Source: CAYTLW01 sp964438735 (GTDB taxonomy: Bacteria; Myxococcota_A; UBA9042). Taken from it: DNA of 17,585 bases. Shown here piece by piece: positions 6,542-13,581 of the stretch. How positions within the stretch are numbered: position 1 is the stretch's first letter; every line of letters begins with the position of its first letter. The notes beneath the pieces are model-generated. The model was not told the DNA's origin. It saw nothing but the letters and a program-made list of their open reading frames with translations, and made no database searches. The stretch is from positions 1 through 17,585 of the forward strand of contig CAYTLW010000144.1 in assembly GCA_964438735.1 (NCBI GenBank), written 5' to 3'. The translations under genes and the position numbers were made by a program.

Positions 6542-6889
6542 ATGCTGACCCTGATCTGCACCCGGACCTGAAGCGCGTGTCGCAAGGCGGTCGCCTTGCT
6601 CAAAGAGCGCGATGTTCCCTTCGTCTACCGCGAGTACACCAAGGAACCGCTGAGCGTCGATGAGATTCGCGAGGTCCTCGGGCAGCTCGGCATGGGCGTG
6701 CGCGACGTGCTGCGCAAGCGGGACGCGGCGAAGGTCGGCATGTCGGCGTCCGACACCGACGACGCCCTGCTGGCGGCCATGGCCGAAAACCCGCGGATGC
6801 TGCAGCGGCCCATCGGACTGCTGGACGGCCGTGCGGAGCTCGGTCGCCCGCCGGAAAACCTGTTGCGCCTGGTCGATCCGGCCCCGTGA
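6542..6889 (+). CDS. Spx/ArsC-family selenoprotein (TGA read as selenocysteine at residue 10)
   Basis: A 115-aa thioredoxin-fold protein of the ArsC/Spx/YffB family (usual length ~115-140). The TGA at 6569-6571 falls exactly where the family has its catalytic cysteine: CTRT-U-SACRK, giving U10-x-x-C13, equivalent to C10/C13 of Bacillus Spx and to C12 of E. coli ArsC. Downstream the frame is intact to a normal stop. The three arginines that hold the oxyanion in glutaredoxin-coupled ArsC have counterparts: R54 (GVRDVLRK), R89 (QRPI) and R102 (GRPPE). This favours arsenate reductase-like or general thiol oxidoreductase activity over an Spx transcription role. A GGAGG sits 4 nt before the ATG and a SECIS-like hairpin follows the TGA. 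Reading the TGA as a stop would leave a 9-residue peptide; starting at 6596 would delete the active site. The stop overlaps the next gene's GTG. No ars genes are adjacent, so the physiological substrate is unknown. Confidence 0.88.
6569..6571 (+). other. In-frame TGA, predicted selenocysteine codon
   Basis: Codon 10 of the ArsC-like gene. It replaces the redox-active cysteine codon (a TGC/TGT position in homologues) within an otherwise intact reading frame, and a stem-loop follows immediately. Needs SelB and tRNA-Sec encoded elsewhere. Confidence 0.85.
6573..6611 (+). promoter_or_regulatory. Bacterial SECIS element
   Basis: GCAAGGC (6582-6588) pairs perfectly with GCCTTGC (6593-6599), leaving a GGTC tetraloop (6589-6592). 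There are 17 nt between the TGA and the loop. Known bacterial SECIS elements have a small loop with a G in its first two positions at about 16-37 nt from the UGA. E. coli fdhF, as I recall it, also exposes GGUC. CGCG (6574-6577) could pair with CGCG (6608-6611) as a lower stem across an internal loop. The bulged U important in E. coli fdhF is not obvious here; it is not universal. Confidence 0.82.
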
Positions 6890-7941
6890 GCGATGCCATG
6901 ACGCCCCGGCAATCGACGATCTTGCGTCGATGCGGGGCGCCCCATCGCGTCGCGCTGCTGGCGCTGCTGCTGGCAAGTCTGGGCACGGCGGAGTCGTCCG
7001 CGACGGCACCGCCGCCGCAGCCACGCGCAGCCACCTTGGTACCGCCCTGGCACCTGGCCGGCCTGACCCATCGGATTCCGCTGACGGTCACCAGCCACCT
7101 GTACCGGGTCCGCGATCGTCTCGTTGTCCACCCGATGCCGGACCTGGTCGACAGCAAGGGCGTTCCCCGTGCCGTCCGGGTGGTGGAGTTGCCGGGCGGA
7201 CGTCTGCTGCCCGCCACGGTTCGGCAGGCACACCTGGTGGTGCGCTTGCCGGGACTGCTCCTGCCCGCTCGCGCACGACGACTGCTCGTCTACCACGGCC
7301 CGCCCGTCGCGGGCCTGCCGGTGAGTCCCGGTGCCCCGTGGCCGCCGGATCTGCCACTGCCCGGTCGGAACCTGGTGGCCGACCCCTCGTTTGAGGCCGT
7401 GCGGCCAGATTCGAGGTCGCCCACGGCGCGGGCGGGGCCAGGTGCCGCCGCCGGATGGCGCTTTGGCTCCGGCACCTGGCGCGCAGGCGTCGATCTCGGA
7501 ACGCGCTCGCGACCGATTCGCGGCGGTGTCTCCGCGCTGGTCATCGATGCGAAAACGCGCGCCAAGGGACTCTGCTATCGCCTGGTGGAGAGCAATCGAT
7601 TCGCCGTGCCCCCGGCTCGCGAACTGGAATTCGGCGCCTGGGCGCGGTCCCTTCGAACCGGCGGCTCGACAGGGGTGTATCTGCGCTTCTACGACGCCGG
7701 TGGGCGCTTCCTTGGGCGAGGCAAGGGCGAAGCGCGGGCCGCGGGCGCAGTGGTCCGCGCCGAGGCGTGGCAGCGCATTCGGAACATCGCGCCGATTCCC
7801 TCGGGGGCGGCCACCGCGAGCCTGCAGATCGGTCGCTGTTGGCGTGACGGAGCCATGGCCTTCGATGACGCCTTCGTGCGCGTAGTGGATCACCTGACGC
7901 CCGTGGACATGGAGGAGTTGGTGGCCGAGGTGCGCAAATGA
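6886..7941 (+). CDS. Exported carbohydrate-binding-module-like protein
   Basis: A 351-aa protein beginning at a GTG that overlaps the stop of the selenoprotein gene; an ATG at 6898 is the alternative and changes only four residues. The signal peptide is clear (RVALLALLLASLGTAESSATA), giving a periplasmic or secreted protein. Residues ~50-140 form a beta-rich region starting HRIPLTVTSHLYRVRD, a pattern seen at the front of putative glycan-active proteins. Residues ~165-340 resemble a galactose-binding/CBM4-9-type jelly roll: NLVADPSFEAV, GWRFGSGTW, RGGVSALVIDA, ELEFGAWARS, WQRI, ATASLQIGRC, FDDAFVRVV. No catalytic motif was recognised. The stop overlaps the start of the next gene (ATGA), a glycoside-hydrolase-like protein, so the two probably act together on a polysaccharide. 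Confidence 0.78.
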   Translation: MSDAMTPRQSTILRRCGAPHRVALLALLLASLGTAESSATAPPPQPRAATLVPPWHLAGLTHRIPLTVTSHLYRVRDRLVVHPMPDLVDSKGVPRAVRVVELPGGRLLPATVRQAHLVVRLPGLLLPARARRLLVYHGPPVAGLPVSPGAPWPPDLPLPGRNLVADPSFEAVRPDSRSPTARAGPGAAAGWRFGSGTWRAGVDLGTRSRPIRGGVSALVIDAKTRAKGLCYRLVESNRFAVPPARELEFGAWARSLRTGGSTGVYLRFYDAGGRFLGRGKGEARAAGAVVRAEAWQRIRNIAPIPSGAATASLQIGRCWRDGAMAFDDAFVRVVDHLTPVDMEELVAEVRK

Positions 7942-10316
7942 TGCGTCGTGAACGTGCCCGACCAGGCAGACAGAGGGGGCTTTTGTTGGCCGCGCTTCTG
8001 CTGCTGGTCTCGCCAAACGATGCTCATGCCGCTGCCAAGGCGGCCACGAGCTGGCGGGTAGATATCGGCGGCGATGGCGAGGTCGCTGGCTGGACACCGC
8101 TGCCCGCGACTGCCGCCAAAACAACGACGAGAACGTCGCCGAGGTTTGCTGAGGGTGCGACGGCCAGGGCGCTTGGAAACGCCCGCAGCCAGCGCTTCCT
8201 GCATCCGTTGCTGCGCTACGGCGTGCTGTTGAATGGCCAATTGGAAGTGCCGCTGCCGCCTGGGGAGTATGTCGCGTGGGTGCTGGTCGGGGGGCTGGGT
8301 CAGCGCTGGGTGAGCGCCGTCATCGACGACGCCGACCACGCCCTCTCCGTCGAGGGCAAGATGGTTCGGGCGCGCCCGGGTCGCGCCGCCGTGGCTCGAC
8401 AGGTGCACCGCGCATTCCACCGCGGCTGGGATCGTCTGTATCGGCCCGGCGATGACCCCTGGGCGCTCCAGATCACGCCCCTGCTGCAACAACACATGAC
8501 GACGGTGCGCGTGGTCGATGGCGCGCTCACCATCACCGGCCGCAACCTGCAGCTGCGCGCCCTGGCCGTCGAGTCTGTGGCCAGGCGCAAGGTGTTGCAG
8601 GCGCAGCTGATTCGCGTGTGGCAGGGCCTGGCCGACCATTTCGCCCGCGTGGCCGACCCTCGGGAGGCGCCACCGGCTTTTCCGGGCCGGGCGCCGCTGG
8701 CCGCCGAACGGGACTCGGCTCTTCAGCTGTGGCGCCAGCCGGTGATGGTGCCGATGACTACCGGCAGCCGGCCCCCGGCCCGAGGGGAGCCGCAGCCTTC
8801 GCCGGTGGTGCTGCCAACGGGTGGACGCGCGTTGGTGGTGGTCGGGGTGCGCGCGCTGCGGGCGTTGAAGTCGCCGCGCGTGACCGTGCGGGTGATGCGA
8901 GGCGCCAGGGTCGCGCCGGTGAAATGGCGGTTGCGCAGGCTGGCCTATAACTGGCGCGTCGACGGCGAACTGGGGCCCTCCCACTTGCTGCCGGTGTCGC
9001 CCGATGATGCCAGCGCGGGGCTCGGTGATCGCCTGGACCCCGGCCTTGCCCGGGCGCTCTGGATCGACCTGCAAACGGTCGATCATGGCCACGACGGTCG
9101 CGCTGAACTCCAGGTCGATCTCAGCGCCGGCGACTCCTCCACCACGCTTCGGGTCCCGATCTTGCTGCGGCCGTGGCCGCTCGTTGCCGCGCACGATGCC
9201 GGCCACTTCGTGCTCCAGAACGCCCGACCCTCCGCGCTGGCTTCCCATGGCCGACATCTCTTTGGAGATGCCTGGGAGCAGGGCAGGGCGGCCGTCTATC
9301 GCCACCTGGGCGGACTGGGTTTGTTGCCGCAGGTGAGCGAGGTGGACGGTCGGGTGGTCGACATCTCAGGTCCACAGGCCGCGGTGCGACTGCGCGCCCG
9401 GGATCGCGCGCGCTTCGTCGCCGACATCGAACACCATCGGCGTGTCTTCCCGGGCGTGCCGGTGACCGTGACCATGCACTGGACCATTTCGGGCCGCCGT
9501 TTCGCCATCGACAGGGTCCGTGGCGCGCCGAGCATGGTCCAGCCCGAAGCCTTCTACCGGGCGATGCGGCTGTACCTCGAATCCATGGAGGCGATCCGGC
9601 GCGACCATCCGCAGTGGCCGCCCCTGCGCTATGTGATCGCCGCTGAACCCGGCAATCGTTACGCCGCTGGCATCGCCTATGGCCGCCGCATCCTGCAGGC
9701 GGTACGACCGGTGGGCGTGCGGGTCATCGCCTGCCTGGTGACGCCTTCTGCGGTAGACGCGTTGCGCCCGCTGGCCGACATCATCGCCACCAACGTCGGT
9801 GTGCCGGGCGACGATCCGGCCCTGTCCGACCTGCCCGATGGCGCGGCCGAACGCTGGATCTACCAGGGCGCACATCGACTCGATACGGGTTTCCTGGCTG
9901 CTCGTGTCGGCGCCACCGGGGGCTTCCGTGAGTTCTACCAGCAGGGCCATGGTCGCGCCTTCAACAATTTCGATGGCGACGAGGCGGCCAAGGGCGCCAT
10001 GGCTCTGCCGATCCCCGGGGATGTGGTGTCCACGCCACGCCTGGAGCGCATGGCCCTCGGGGTCGTCGATCTGCGCGTGATCCAGACGCTGCGACGCATG
10101 AGTCGGCAGGCGCGTGGAAGCTCGAAACCACGCATTCGCGAACGTGGCGAACGCGCGCTGGAGGTGCTGGCGGACGTGCTCTCCCGCGTCGAAATCGACA
10201 CCTGGCGGCAGCGGAATGTATTCGGCCGCTGGGCGCCCGAGGCGTGGGGTCACGCGCTGGCGCGGCTGTACGCTGAGATCGATGCCCTACACGGACTGGA
10301 CAAGCGGAGGCCATGA
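7938..10316 (+). CDS. Secreted glycoside-hydrolase-like protein (DUF4091/GH123-like architecture)
   Basis: A 792-aa protein with a signal peptide (basic start, then GLLLAALLLLVSPNDAHA). The first ~400 residues are beta-rich (LPPGEYVAWVLVGGLGQRW near residues 110-130) and end with the PxLLRPWPL strand that often leads into a catalytic barrel. Residues ~400-740 look like a TIM barrel. Signs include YRHLGGLGLLP, RYVIAAEPGN with E567, VRVIACLVTPSAVDALRPLADI, a PDGAAERWIYQG segment and AFNNFDGDE near 673. Near 700 is a segment (TPRLERMALGVVDLRVIQTL) recalling the LRLEALRDGIEDYxYL motif of DUF4091 proteins. A retaining or substrate-assisted acid is plausible, but catalytic residues cannot be fixed by eye. 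The ATG overlaps the previous stop by 4 nt (ATGA). Substrate unknown. Confidence 0.72.
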   Translation: MMRRERARPGRQRGLLLAALLLLVSPNDAHAAAKAATSWRVDIGGDGEVAGWTPLPATAAKTTTRTSPRFAEGATARALGNARSQRFLHPLLRYGVLLNGQLEVPLPPGEYVAWVLVGGLGQRWVSAVIDDADHALSVEGKMVRARPGRAAVARQVHRAFHRGWDRLYRPGDDPWALQITPLLQQHMTTVRVVDGALTITGRNLQLRALAVESVARRKVLQAQLIRVWQGLADHFARVADPREAPPAFPGRAPLAAERDSALQLWRQPVMVPMTTGSRPPARGEPQPSPVVLPTGGRALVVVGVRALRALKSPRVTVRVMRGARVAPVKWRLRRLAYNWRVDGELGPSHLLPVSPDDASAGLGDRLDPGLARALWIDLQTVDHGHDGRAELQVDLSAGDSSTTLRVPILLRPWPLVAAHDAGHFVLQNARPSALASHGRHLFGDAWEQGRAAVYRHLGGLGLLPQVSEVDGRVVDISGPQAAVRLRARDRARFVADIEHHRRVFPGVPVTVTMHWTISGRRFAIDRVRGAPSMVQPEAFYRAMRLYLESMEAIRRDHPQWPPLRYVIAAEPGNRYAAGIAYGRRILQAVRPVGVRVIACLVTPSAVDALRPLADIIATNVGVPGDDPALSDLPDGAAERWIYQGAHRLDTGFLAARVGATGGFREFYQQGHGRAFNNFDGDEAAKGAMALPIPGDVVSTPRLERMALGVVDLRVIQTLRRMSRQARGSSKPRIRERGERALEVLADVLSRVEIDTWRQRNVFGRWAPEAWGHALARLYAEIDALHGLDKRRP

Positions 10317-10317
10317 G

Positions 10318-10746
10318 ATGGTCCATCAAGAACACCTCGAATTCGACACACGCGGACACCAGCATATGCGGGACCTGACCCCCGAGGTGTCCGCCGTAGT
10401 CGCCCGCTCAGGCGTGCGCACGGGGCTGGCGCATGTCTTCAACATCGGCAGCACCGGCGTTATCGGCCACGTCGAGTTCGAGCCCGGGCTGCGCAGAGAC
10501 GTGCCGGAGTTCCTCGACCAGCTGATCCCGCCGAGCCGCGAATACGGTCATGAGCAGACCTGGCATGACGGCAACGGACACTCACACCTGCAGGCCACGC
10601 TGATGGGGCCATCGCTCACCGTGCCGGTGGGCGAGGGACAGCTCTTGCTCGGCACCTGGCAGCAGATCTTCCACCTGGAGTGCGACATCAAGCGCCGAAG
10701 ACGGGTCGTGGTGGTCACGGTGATGGGCGAGCCTGCGTCACGTTGA
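10318..10746 (+). CDS. YjbQ/UPF0047 family, secondary thiamine-phosphate synthase-like enzyme
   Basis: A 142-aa protein, matching the usual ~135-140 aa of the family. The signature is complete: TGLAHVFNIGSTGVIG, a VEFEPGLRRD helix, then EYGHEQTWHDGNGHSH, LMGPSLTVPV and LLLGTWQQIFHLECD. The histidines and acids in HDGNGHSH and the W-Q-Q segment form the presumed active or metal site. Members can weakly replace thiamine-phosphate synthase in E. coli, but their main role is unclear. The frame is open further upstream to 10114, inside the previous gene; the ATG at 10318 is chosen because GGAGG (10306-10310) lies 7 nt before it and because the homology begins here. The start lies 1 nt after the previous stop. 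Confidence 0.93.
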   Translation: MVHQEHLEFDTRGHQHMRDLTPEVSAVVARSGVRTGLAHVFNIGSTGVIGHVEFEPGLRRDVPEFLDQLIPPSREYGHEQTWHDGNGHSHLQATLMGPSLTVPVGEGQLLLGTWQQIFHLECDIKRRRRVVVVTVMGEPASR

Positions 10747-10778
10747 GCCGCTTGCCGCTTGCCGGTGGGCGGCGGTAT

Positions 10779-10796
10779 GGTCCGCGGCCGCGGACC
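10779..10796. repeat. 18-bp perfect palindrome in the intergenic gap
   Basis: GGTCCGCGGCCGCGGACC reads the same on both strands. It sits in the only sizeable gap (10747-10875) of the plus-strand run from 6542. It could be an operator, a hairpin protecting or ending the upstream transcript (no T run follows), or chance in GC-rich DNA. A tandem pair of CCGCTTG (10748-10761) precedes it. I see no convincing promoter hexamers in the rest of the gap. Confidence 0.45.
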
Positions 10797-10875
10797 GCCG
10801 TATCGCGCGGTTGATGGTGGGTCTTGGATTGCGAAGAACCGACGCTTCAGACATGGAATTCGCGCCGCCCTCGGC

Positions 10876-11505
10876 ATGCCGCCGCGCCTCTTATTTGACG
10901 GTCTGCTGAGCGCCTTCCTGCGCCGGCAGTCGCTGCCCGACGATGCGCTCGTGGTCTTCGATCTGGACAATACCCTGGCCCATACCTGGCCGAGCTTTCA
11001 GCAAGCCCATCCGCACATCTGGGCGCGACTGGCCGGCCTGCCGCCCAAACCCGCCATGATCGAGCTCTTCAAGCGGGTGCGTCGTCGGCGTCCCTGGCTG
11101 GTGATGACGGCGCGTGAATATCGCACCTGGCCGACAACCCTGCGCTGGTTGCGCGAACACGCCGGCGTCGACGAGGCCGGTCGGGTCTTGATGGTCCGCT
11201 CGGCGGCCGACAAGCTGCCGCTGCTCAACGCGCTTCGAATGGCCTACGGTCAGGTCGTGCTGATCGACGACATGTCGCGCAATCATGAGCACGGCGAGAT
11301 GCTCCTGTACGAAAATGTGATCAACCGATTGGCGCGAATTGGCATCACACACCTGGGCGTCGACTTCATCGAGGGGGTGAGCCATGCGACCATGGGCCAA
11401 GCTGAACAAGCGGTTGAAGCAGCTTGCCAAGGGCAGCCTGCGCACCTGGTGGACCCTGGCCCGCCTGCAGCGGGGCGGGGGACTGGCTCCCCTGGCGGGA
11501 ACTGA
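10876..11505 (+). CDS. HAD-superfamily hydrolase-like protein
   Basis: A 209-aa protein from the ATG at 10876. All four HAD motifs are visible: motif I VVFDLDNTL with D29 and D31, motif II LVMTAREY with T78, a lysine at 113 (SAADKLPLL), and motif IV VVLIDDMS with D131/D132. It should therefore be a Mg-dependent phosphatase or phosphotransferase acting in the cytoplasm; no signal peptide is present. Upstream in-frame starts exist (TTG 10759, ATG 10777), but the extra segment has irregular codon use and runs through the intergenic palindrome. The last ~40 residues overlap the next gene out of frame for 122 nt and look like run-on sequence (low GC3, no pattern), so the folded domain likely ends near GVDFIEGVSHA. 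It begins the tightly packed ATP-grasp/VTC/CotH unit. Confidence 0.85.
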   Translation: MPPRLLFDGLLSAFLRRQSLPDDALVVFDLDNTLAHTWPSFQQAHPHIWARLAGLPPKPAMIELFKRVRRRRPWLVMTAREYRTWPTTLRWLREHAGVDEAGRVLMVRSAADKLPLLNALRMAYGQVVLIDDMSRNHEHGEMLLYENVINRLARIGITHLGVDFIEGVSHATMGQAEQAVEAACQGQPAHLVDPGPPAAGRGTGSPGGN

Positions 11506-12526
11506 CGCCGATGTGACGCTCTGGGTGGTGCCCTTTCCGCTGCCCCTGACGCCCTTCTACCTGACCACCGATACCTTCATCAAAGACGTGGCCTCCGTGG
11601 TCGCCATGCAGCGGCTGGGGCTGCGGGTGCGCGTGGTCGTGGGCACCGACATCAGCACGATCCAGAACACCACCGTGTTGCTGGGTTATGGCAAGCACTA
11701 CAACGTCTTCCGGGCCCATAACCACGTCGCGGTGATCCGCCACCTGCACGAGCTGCTGCGGGCTCAGGGCAACCGCATCCTGCCGCCGCTGGACGAGATG
11801 TTGATGTGGGAGAACAAAGCCCACATGCACCGGGTCTTCGAGGACAAGAAGATCCCGTGCCCGAAGACGCTGCTCATCGAAGACAAGGACAGTCTGCGCG
11901 ATGAGCTGCCGCTGCCGCTGCCCTTCCTGGTCAAGGATCTGCACTCGGCGGGCTCGTTGGGCCTGTCGGTGATCCGCAAGCCGGGGGACCTGCACGCGCT
12001 GCTGGACGACGAGCGGTTCTTGGCCCGCAACGAGGTCGTGCTGGTGCAGGAGTTGGTCAAGATGAGCCGGGATCTGCGGGTGACCATCATCGGCGACCGC
12101 ATCCCGTTGGCCTATTGGCGCATCAACCCGGACGACAACTGGCGGCCGACCTCGACGAGCCAGGGCAGCAGCGTGGACTACGGCAACTTCCCCGAGCATT
12201 GGCGCGAGTTTCTGCTCGACATCCACCGCCGCCTGGACCTCTGCACGGGCGGCTACGACGTCACCTGGCGCAACGACGACCTGGACACCGAGCCGTTGAT
12301 CCTGGAGGTGAGCCCCTCCTGGGAGCCAAATCCGCCGCTGGATGTGGACAATCTCCCGTGCACCTACGGCGAGTACAAGGCGTCGCTGCGATACGCGCCG
12401 GACTTTCAACGCGAGTTCGTCAAGATTGTGGGCGACCTGCATGAGCAGGTGGTGGTCGAGGTGCTGCGCCGGCACGCAGCGGACCTCTTGCCGGTCGGAT
12501 TTGACGAGCGCCGGACACGGCAGTAA
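11384..12526 (+). CDS. ATP-grasp family ligase-like protein
   Basis: A 380-aa protein. Residues ~43-130 form an N-terminal Rossmann-like part (DVTLWVVPFPLPL). The ATP-grasp fold follows: NKAHMHRVFEDKKIPCPKTLLIED with K145, the strand FLVKDLHSAGSLGLSVI with K184 and its Gly/Ser loop, the hinge VVLVQELV with E223, RDLRVTIIGD, GGYDVTWRND with D292, and LILEVSPSWEPNPP with E308. Such enzymes join a carboxylate to an amine or thiol through an acyl phosphate (RimK-like). The usual metal-binding Asn two residues after the Glu (EVN) is Ser310 here. The start ATG has GAGGGGGTGAG directly upstream and good GC3 from its first codon, so this frame is the real one in the 122-nt overlap with the HAD gene. 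Substrates are unknown; a role in making or capping the surface material handled downstream is inference. Confidence 0.83.
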   Translation: MRPWAKLNKRLKQLAKGSLRTWWTLARLQRGGGLAPLAGTDADVTLWVVPFPLPLTPFYLTTDTFIKDVASVVAMQRLGLRVRVVVGTDISTIQNTTVLLGYGKHYNVFRAHNHVAVIRHLHELLRAQGNRILPPLDEMLMWENKAHMHRVFEDKKIPCPKTLLIEDKDSLRDELPLPLPFLVKDLHSAGSLGLSVIRKPGDLHALLDDERFLARNEVVLVQELVKMSRDLRVTIIGDRIPLAYWRINPDDNWRPTSTSQGSSVDYGNFPEHWREFLLDIHRRLDLCTGGYDVTWRNDDLDTEPLILEVSPSWEPNPPLDVDNLPCTYGEYKASLRYAPDFQREFVKIVGDLHEQVVVEVLRRHAADLLPVGFDERRTRQ

Positions 12527-12537
12527 GCAGCACCCTC

Positions 12538-13581
12538 ATGGCCGACATCATGCCATTTCGCGCGCGCAACCTCCTGGCTCCGCTGGGTGCGTTGGCGTTG
12601 GCGTCGGCGTTGGCGTTGCTCGTGGTGCCCGCACGCAGCGGGGGGCGGGTAGCGAACCTGGCCGTCGAAGCGGCGCCATTGCCCGAGGCGTACATCATGC
12701 GCCACCGCAGCGAGCCGGGTATGGGCTACCTGGTGGACCGACGCAGCTCGACCATGCGTCGTGACCGGGCCAGCCAGGCGGGCCGCAAACGGCGGCTGGA
12801 ACGTGTGCCCTCTGGCGCGCAGGGCGTGCGCGATACCTGGCTGCTTCGTTCGCGACTGCTGGGAACGGTGCTGTTCACGCCGCTGGAGGCCGTGGGCGAC
12901 TGGAGTCTGCCCTTCCTGTACGCGTGGTTGGGTGAGCAGCTGCCCGACGCGGCGCTGCCCGAGGTCGGCTGGGTGCACCTGAGCGTGGACAGGATCTACC
13001 AGGGCCTGTACATGCGCACCGCGCTGCCGGTGGACGCCCGCAAGAAGGAGGGCGGCACGGGTCGATTGCGGGTCTTCCTGGAGATCGACGGCAAGCAAGC
13101 CGCGCGCATCAACTCCCGATTCGAGGACGGGCCCGGCCCCTACATGGCCCTGTTGGCCATGGGGAAATTCCCCATGCCGGTGATGCCCGACCGCAAGTTG
13201 GGCTGGCTGGCGGCGATGTCCAACCTGCCGACCACCACGATCGAGGTTGCCGCAGAGCCGCCCCATGGCTTGCGGTTGATCCCGATGCCAGTCGCGCTGG
13301 CGCCTCTATTCGAACGGGCGCGCGGGCGGCCGCCAGCGCGCGTGGAGGATGTAAGAATCGAACGCTGGCGTCAGGCTGTGACGCCGGAAGTGCCCCAGCC
13401 CTTCGACGAGGCGCACCTGGCGGCGATGCAGGCCGTCTGGCCTGCCTGGGTGGCCGCGTTCACCCATGGATTGGTGCTGCATCACAGCGCCCGGGACCTG
13501 CCCATGCCGACTGCCGACGCCGTAGCCGCACGCCTGGCTGCGGTCGACGGATTGGGCCTGAAGGCCGGGGGGCAACCATGA
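12538..13581 (+). CDS. CotH-like membrane-anchored protein lacking the catalytic lobe (possible pseudokinase)
   Basis: A 347-aa protein starting 11 nt after the ATP-grasp stop. Residues ~11-31 are a strongly hydrophobic anchor or uncleaved signal (LLAPLGALALASALALLVV), so the rest lies outside the cytoplasm. Residues ~100-165 (LLRSRLLGTVLFTPLEAVG, then VGWVHLSVDRIYQGLYMRT) resemble the N-lobe of CotH kinases, where a helix pair leads to a 'V.LYVNGEYxGLYxLxE' strand. The later HxxN...PWDxD segment of CotH is not found. It may be a degenerate CotH or a partner of the full-length CotH protein three genes downstream. Homology is by eye and moderate. Its stop overlaps the VTC gene start (ATGA), so the two are coupled. 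No strong Shine-Dalgarno is visible; an ATG at 12550 is an alternative start. Confidence 0.68.
   Translation: MADIMPFRARNLLAPLGALALASALALLVVPARSGGRVANLAVEAAPLPEAYIMRHRSEPGMGYLVDRRSSTMRRDRASQAGRKRRLERVPSGAQGVRDTWLLRSRLLGTVLFTPLEAVGDWSLPFLYAWLGEQLPDAALPEVGWVHLSVDRIYQGLYMRTALPVDARKKEGGTGRLRVFLEIDGKQAARINSRFEDGPGPYMALLAMGKFPMPVMPDRKLGWLAAMSNLPTTTIEVAAEPPHGLRLIPMPVALAPLFERARGRPPARVEDVRIERWRQAVTPEVPQPFDEAHLAAMQAVWPAWVAAFTHGLVLHHSARDLPMPTADAVAARLAAVDGLGLKAGGQP
12591..12620 (+). repeat. Short hexanucleotide tandem repeat in the anchor coding region
   Basis: Four or five units of GTTGGC (one GTCGGC, the last GTTGCT) encode the Ala/Leu/Ser-rich membrane anchor of the CotH-like protein. Copy changes would alter anchor length by two residues without shifting the frame. 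Confidence 0.5.

Noticed and set aside
6569..6571. TGA as an ordinary stop or nonsense mutation making the ArsC-like gene a pseudogene or a 97-aa protein from 6596
   Set aside because: The downstream frame is intact, the TGA replaces precisely the catalytic Cys, a strong Shine-Dalgarno precedes 6542, and a SECIS-type hairpin sits at the right spacing.
6625..9305. Long minus-strand frames (6625-8124 and 7890-9305) opposite the selenoprotein, CBM-like and hydrolase-like genes
   Set aside because: Low-complexity antisense frames; plus-strand genes have signal peptides, start/stop overlaps and good GC3.
10114..10317. N-terminal extension of the YjbQ gene
   Set aside because: It lies within the preceding gene in another frame, and YjbQ homology and Shine-Dalgarno fit the ATG at 10318.
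10759..10875. Longer N-terminus of the HAD protein (TTG 10759 or ATG 10777)
   Set aside because: Codon use is irregular, the segment includes the intergenic palindrome, and HAD homology begins after 10876.
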